The notes beneath the pieces were generated by a model. The model did no database searches and was not told where the DNA came from. It saw only the letters and a list, made by a program, of their open reading frames with translations. A program made the position numbers and the translations under genes. This document shows positions 20,424 through 23,383 of a stretch of 23,383 bases of DNA, piece by piece. The DNA comes from Candidatus Bathyarchaeota archaeon (GTDB lineage Archaea > Thermoproteota > Bathyarchaeia > TCS64). The stretch spans positions 1 through 23,383 of the forward strand of contig JAOZIG010000204.1 in the NCBI GenBank assembly GCA_026014515.1. The letters run 5' to 3'. The number at the start of each line of letters is the position of its first letter. Position 1 is the stretch's first letter.

Positions 20424-20914
20424 TATGTATCCCTGTGTTTTGCCCAGTTCTTCCACCCAGTCTTAACATACTGTTCCCGCTCAGATAGGTCTTCTTTGAC
20501 CCAGTCAAGGAAACCGTTGAAGCTTCGCATAGAAGCTATCTCACTGAAGGAGCCTATTCCCCGCTTTACGAGACTCTCTATGAATGTCTTCTCAGCTAGG
20601 TCCTGTGTCTTGCCCTCGATCTTAACTTCTGTAACCTTGTACCCGAGCTCTCTGAGGGTATCCTCAGCGTGCTCAAAGATATACCCGGTACAGATGTGAA
20701 TCGCCTCGGTTTTAGGCACCTGCAATTTGTCCAGTCCTTCTAGTATGATCTGTGTGGCGTATCGGAGGTATGCTTTGTACCTGAACTCAGGTTCCTTGAA
20801 CAGCTCGGTGGGAATCTCACCAGAATATTTTTCGTCGGTCTCTACTCGGCGCATTACTATTACTGCTCCGCCGATGAGGTCTCCCCACCCTGAGTCGTCT
20901 ACCTCGATAACCAT
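20423..20914 (-). CDS. Uncharacterized archaeal protein, possibly RNase H-like fold
   Basis: I do not recognise a named function for this 163-residue cytosolic protein. It opens with VIEVDDSGWGDLIGGAVIVM, a strand with two aspartates and Ser-Gly-x-Gly that resembles the first strand of RNase HII-like or other RNase H-fold proteins. A second strand-turn is seen in AIHICTGYIFEHAEDTLREL and a helix region VKIEGKTQDLAEKTFIESLV resembles the conserved Lys/Glu/Asp-rich helix of such folds. Fold assignment is inference from motif shape only. A TATA box at 20938-20947 lies 28 bases before the ATG, so it starts a leaderless operon, and the gene is joined by a TAATG overlap to the SPOUT methyltransferase. 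That pairing suggests a role in RNA processing or modification. Confidence 0.7.
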   Translation of the reverse strand: MVIEVDDSGWGDLIGGAVIVMRRVETDEKYSGEIPTELFKEPEFRYKAYLRYATQIILEGLDKLQVPKTEAIHICTGYIFEHAEDTLRELGYKVTEVKIEGKTQDLAEKTFIESLVKRGIGSFSEIASMRSFNGFLDWVKEDLSEREQYVKTGWKNWAKHRDT

Positions 20915-20937
20915 TACTTGTGGGTAGGTGGCGGGGA

Positions 20938-20947
20938 GATTAAAAAC
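20938..20947 (-). promoter_or_regulatory. TATA box of the unknown/SPOUT operon
   Basis: On the minus strand GTTTTTAATC is centred about 28 bases before ATG 20914, predicting a leaderless start of this operon. It separates the operon from the isomerase gene upstream. Confidence 0.6.
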
Positions 20948-20953
20948 AGTATC

Positions 20954-22018
20954 CTAGTTCTCCATGCTAGCCTTCAATATCCTGATGGACTCCGTGGTAC
21001 TTGGATCAATACCATAGAGGAGTCCAAGATACGCGCTAGCATAATCACCCTGTATCAAGGCAGACATCATACGGGCGAGATTAGATTCTCCCTTCGCTTC
21101 CACGGTGATAACCTTGCCGAATGTCTCCTCCATGAGATCAACAGATACATCGATCTTCTTGTTCAGCCGCTTGTTCTCTTTAGGGTCATGAATGATAACC
21201 GCGCAGAGACCACCTAGAATCTCTTCTGCGCCTTCACGAGCCATTACACTGTTATGGAAGGCTTCTGGGTAGAAGTTGGTGGCCGCTGGACTCTTACTAT
21301 TCTCGTTAAACTGGGTACTGTAACGATAAGCAACGTTTTCAAAGAGTCTAGGAGCATAGATGAAAGGCACATAGCCTTTGATCTCCGTGGCTAGCTGTTT
21401 TCCAAGATTTACATCACTAGATACTTCTTGGCTCATTTCAGTGCAGAGGCTTTCAACAACTGTTATTGATTCCTTTACCTCTGCCCATTTTTTATCATCG
21501 ATTAACCCGATTCTGCGAGTTACACCAGCTAGGTTATAGAACTGGTAGGGTATAGCGGCTCGTGGCTGTTGTCCTATGGGGAAGTAAACCAGTGTTTGAT
21601 GGTTTTCTTTGGCTAGGTGCTCTAGTTTTCCACCGGAGCAGAAACAGATCACGGTACAGCCTAGTTTGAGGGCTTCAGTGTATTGGCTTAATGTTTCCTC
21701 GGTGTTCCCACTGTAGCTGACAGCGTAGATTAGCGTTTTCTTGCTGACATATGCGGGTAGATGGTATCCTCGGCTAACATCAACTGGTATCTTGAGGGTG
21801 TCTCTTAGCCAGTCGCGGAGCAGTAAGCCTCCAACTGCTGAGCCACCCATTCCCGCAATGAGGATAGAGTCGTACTTTATGCCATCAATATTGATTTTCG
21901 TGTTTTCTGTGTTTTTTAACGCGTTTCTTGCGCTCGTTGGGAACTCGGTTATAGCCTTGAGCATCCCATCAGGGTCCATTTTTGTATAAGTTTCAGGGTC
22001 ATCGAGGACGCTGCTCAT
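20954..22018 (-). CDS. Bifunctional phosphoglucose/phosphomannose isomerase (SIS domain)
   Basis: Cytosolic sugar-phosphate isomerase of the archaeal SIS-type PGI/PMI family, interconverting fructose 6-phosphate with glucose 6-phosphate and mannose 6-phosphate. The phosphate-binding GMGGSAVGG (about 56-64) and SYSGNTEET (101-109) define the first SIS domain, and PRAAIPYQFYNLAGV lies in the middle. The second domain has NFYPEAFHN (249-256) with Glu252 and His255, candidates for the catalytic Glu and the ring-opening His. Length 354 suits the family (about 300-350). A TATA box 27 bases before the ATG gives it its own leaderless promoter. It provides a link between glycolysis/gluconeogenesis and mannose-based glycan or lipid precursors. 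Confidence 0.92.
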   Translation of the reverse strand: MSSVLDDPETYTKMDPDGMLKAITEFPTSARNALKNTENTKINIDGIKYDSILIAGMGGSAVGGLLLRDWLRDTLKIPVDVSRGYHLPAYVSKKTLIYAVSYSGNTEETLSQYTEALKLGCTVICFCSGGKLEHLAKENHQTLVYFPIGQQPRAAIPYQFYNLAGVTRRIGLIDDKKWAEVKESITVVESLCTEMSQEVSSDVNLGKQLATEIKGYVPFIYAPRLFENVAYRYSTQFNENSKSPAATNFYPEAFHNSVMAREGAEEILGGLCAVIIHDPKENKRLNKKIDVSVDLMEETFGKVITVEAKGESNLARMMSALIQGDYASAYLGLLYGIDPSTTESIRILKASMEN

Positions 22019-22040
22019 GTCCTGATATGAAGAAAAGAGG

Positions 22041-22050
22041 GATAAAAGCC
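22041..22050 (-). promoter_or_regulatory. TATA box of the isomerase gene
   Basis: On the minus strand GGCTTTTATC is centred 27 bases before ATG 22018, another leaderless-type promoter in the 39-base gap after the M20 gene. Confidence 0.6.
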
Positions 22051-22057
22051 GTTTGAC

Positions 22058-23263
22058 TCAGGCTACACCGCAGATTCTGCACGCTAACCAAGCGTAGACC
22101 TTGATGGTGTCGAGGAAATCATCAATCCGCAGGTGATCCATCTGAGTATGCGCATACTTCTCCTCACCCGGACCGAACCCGATAACCGGAATACCGAGAT
22201 GAGCGTAAATACGTCCATCAGTGGCAAAGGTCCATATCTTCTTCTCAGGAGCCCTGTATGCTTCAGTGATCGCTTTCACAGCATCAGCTACTACTGGTGT
22301 TTTATCTGGGTCTGTGTAGAACCCGTTGAACCTCCGTTCATTGATAATTGTACCCGGTATAACAGTAGCATCAAACTCCGAGTCCCCCTGCCTCAACTCA
22401 GCGATAATCCTGTTCAACGCCTCAAAGAGATGATGATCAGTGAAATCAGGGTGATTTCTACAGTCAATGACAAAGTGACATGTCTCGGGAACCACGTTTG
22501 ACGCCTCTGGGCTAACAGTTATCTGTGTAACAACGAGGCTTGCTTTCCCATAGATGGGATGAACTGGGAGACTGGGGGCTAACTCGTCCTTGATCTTTGT
22601 GATCATCTTCATAGCCTTGTACAATGCGTTGACTCCCCGCTCAGGTGCGCTAGCATGACAGCTTCTACCATGGACAATGACATCGAATTTGATGCTGCCC
22701 CTGTGACCCAGGCTTAGCTCCATGTTTGTAGCCTCACCTATGAGCACCACATCTGCGAGGAACTGACTATCAACAATAGTAGACTTGGTACCTGCACCAC
22801 CCACTTCTTCAAGAGCTACTCCAGTTACCTTATAGTCACCCCTCAGTTTGATGTCTAACTCGTTTAGGGCTCTGCCAGCGAGAACCATGGCGGCTACTGC
22901 ACCCTTCATATCACATGCGGCTCTACCATAGAGAACCTCTTCTTGATCTCCAAAAGCTGATCCATCCATCAGTTTACCGCTGTAAGGGTCAACCATATCA
23001 CCTACAGGCACATGATCAATGTGTCCGTTTAGCAGGAAGCTTCTGCCTCCACCGGTTCCCTTGATGGTCCCCATAACGTCGCCTAGTTGGTCTACCTTCG
23101 CTGTATTGTATCCGTACTCGTTCATCTTGGCGGCTATGTGTTCAGCTACCTGATGCTCCTCACCGCTTGGGCTTGGGATTTTGATTATTTGTTGGAAGAA
23201 ATCGATACAGTGGTCCCGGTTCTCGTCAACCCACCGGGAGATCATTGACAATGTATCAGACAT
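22058..23263 (-). CDS. M20 family metallopeptidase/deacylase (ArgE/DapE/YgeY-like)
   Basis: Cytosolic two-zinc hydrolase of the M20A/B type. Metal and catalytic residues are all visible: His81 and Asp83 in NGHIDHVP, the bridging Asp118 in GRAACDMKGAVAA, the catalytic Glu152 with Glu153 in LEEVGG, Glu177 in LIGEAT, and the final His372 in AHTQMDH. The dimerization domain begins at HRGSIKFDVIVHGRSCHAS. The end TFATDGRIYAHLGIPVIGFGPG resembles YgeY and related peptidases, but ArgE/DapE/carboxypeptidase G2 enzymes share most motifs, so the substrate (an N-acyl amino acid or dipeptide) is unknown. Length of 401 is normal. A TATA box at 23285-23294 lies 27 bases before the ATG. This is the second M20 enzyme in the window, of a different branch from that at 2159. 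Confidence 0.92.
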   Translation of the reverse strand: MSDTLSMISRWVDENRDHCIDFFQQIIKIPSPSGEEHQVAEHIAAKMNEYGYNTAKVDQLGDVMGTIKGTGGGRSFLLNGHIDHVPVGDMVDPYSGKLMDGSAFGDQEEVLYGRAACDMKGAVAAMVLAGRALNELDIKLRGDYKVTGVALEEVGGAGTKSTIVDSQFLADVVLIGEATNMELSLGHRGSIKFDVIVHGRSCHASAPERGVNALYKAMKMITKIKDELAPSLPVHPIYGKASLVVTQITVSPEASNVVPETCHFVIDCRNHPDFTDHHLFEALNRIIAELRQGDSEFDATVIPGTIINERRFNGFYTDPDKTPVVADAVKAITEAYRAPEKKIWTFATDGRIYAHLGIPVIGFGPGEEKYAHTQMDHLRIDDFLDTIKVYAWLACRICGVA

Positions 23264-23284
23264 GATGTGAAGATTGATCCATGA

Positions 23285-23294
23285 GATTAAAAGG
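23285..23294 (-). promoter_or_regulatory. TATA box of the M20 peptidase gene
   Basis: On the minus strand CCTTTTAATC is centred about 27 bases before ATG 23263, directly after the stop of the ferredoxin gene, so the peptidase has its own leaderless promoter. Confidence 0.6.
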
Positions 23295-23295
23295 A

Positions 23296-23383
23296 CTATT
23301 CCTCGACAACTATCGCCTCAACTGGGCAAGCTCCGACACAGCCCATACATGCGATACACTCCTCCTCATGGGCAACATCGACG
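23296..23383 (-). CDS. [4Fe-4S] ferredoxin, N-terminal part outside the window
   Basis: Only the last 28 codons are inside the window, ending at TAG 23296-23298. They carry a complete cluster motif, CIACMGCVGACP, in the order Cys-x2-Cys-x2-Cys-x3-Cys-Pro, followed by VEAIVVEE, the usual ferredoxin tail. The upstream part, including a possible first cluster and the start, is cut by the right edge. It would be an electron carrier or the tail of a larger iron-sulfur protein, and in this genome could accept electrons from the 2-oxoacid oxidoreductase. Confidence 0.85.
   Translation of the reverse strand, partial: VDVAHEEECIACMGCVGACPVEAIVVEE

Noticed and set aside
1..23383. CRISPR array, tRNA, rRNA, insertion sequence or prophage
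   Set aside because: I saw no regularly spaced direct repeats, cloverleaf-like stretch, transposase or integrase on either strand; the genes are all ordinary chromosomal types.

Overview
The window is chromosomal DNA from an archaeon. The evidence is: TATA boxes about 24-28 bases upstream of many start codons (apparently leaderless mRNAs), T-rich termination sites, a four-subunit porGDAB 2-oxoacid:ferredoxin oxidoreductase, an archaeal phosphoglucose/phosphomannose isomerase, a stand-alone pyruvate-kinase C-domain protein (COG1751-like), a SPOUT1-like rRNA-type methyltransferase and membrane-anchored winged-helix regulators. Moderate GC, the heterotrophic gene set and a 7TM histidine kinase fit an uncultured anaerobic peptide- or amino-acid-using lineage such as Bathyarchaeia or an Asgard/Thorarchaeota-type genome. 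I cannot fix the phylum from this sequence alone. There is no rRNA, tRNA, CRISPR array, transposase or integrase.

Layout. 1-3960 (+): an EamA-type transporter cut by the left edge, a cation:proton antiporter, an M20D-type amidohydrolase and a GNAT acetyltransferase. 3966-5215 (-): a YkgJ-type cysteine-cluster protein, a 52-residue one-helix membrane protein missed by ordinary ORF cut-offs, and RimI. RimI is divergent from a site-2 protease (5310-6443, +). The protease gene overlaps tail-to-tail with a large 7TM-PAS-GAF histidine kinase (6395-8572, -). 8643-12541 (-): a LarA/DUF2088-family protein lacking the nickel-pincer residues, then a secreted Ig/coiled-coil protein translationally coupled to a membrane-anchored winged-helix regulator. 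12641-16252 (+): the COG1751-like protein and the porG-porD-porA-porB operon, with a rubredoxin-like minus-strand ORF squeezed between them. 16283-17593 (-): an orphan membrane-tethered branched-chain-amino-acid-type binding protein. 17820-18692 (+): a PfkB sugar kinase. 18684-23383 (-): a two-helix membrane protein, a winged-helix protein with two membrane helices, the SPOUT methyltransferase coupled to an uncharacterized possibly RNase-H-like protein, phosphoglucose/phosphomannose isomerase, an M20 deacylase-type peptidase and a ferredoxin cut by the right edge.

How the genes fit together. Two M20 hydrolases, an amino-acid-type binding protein, ferredoxin-dependent 2-oxoacid oxidation and a ferredoxin suggest fermentation of peptides or amino acids, with sugar phosphate enzymes alongside. 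The window is also rich in membrane-linked signalling: a histidine kinase, a site-2 protease and two membrane-bound winged-helix proteins of opposite topology. The points most worth a second look are the LarA-like protein without its metal and cofactor residues, the secreted coiled-coil/membrane regulator pair, the broken-looking rubredoxin-like ORF, and several perfect inverted repeats placed exactly at promoters or start codons.
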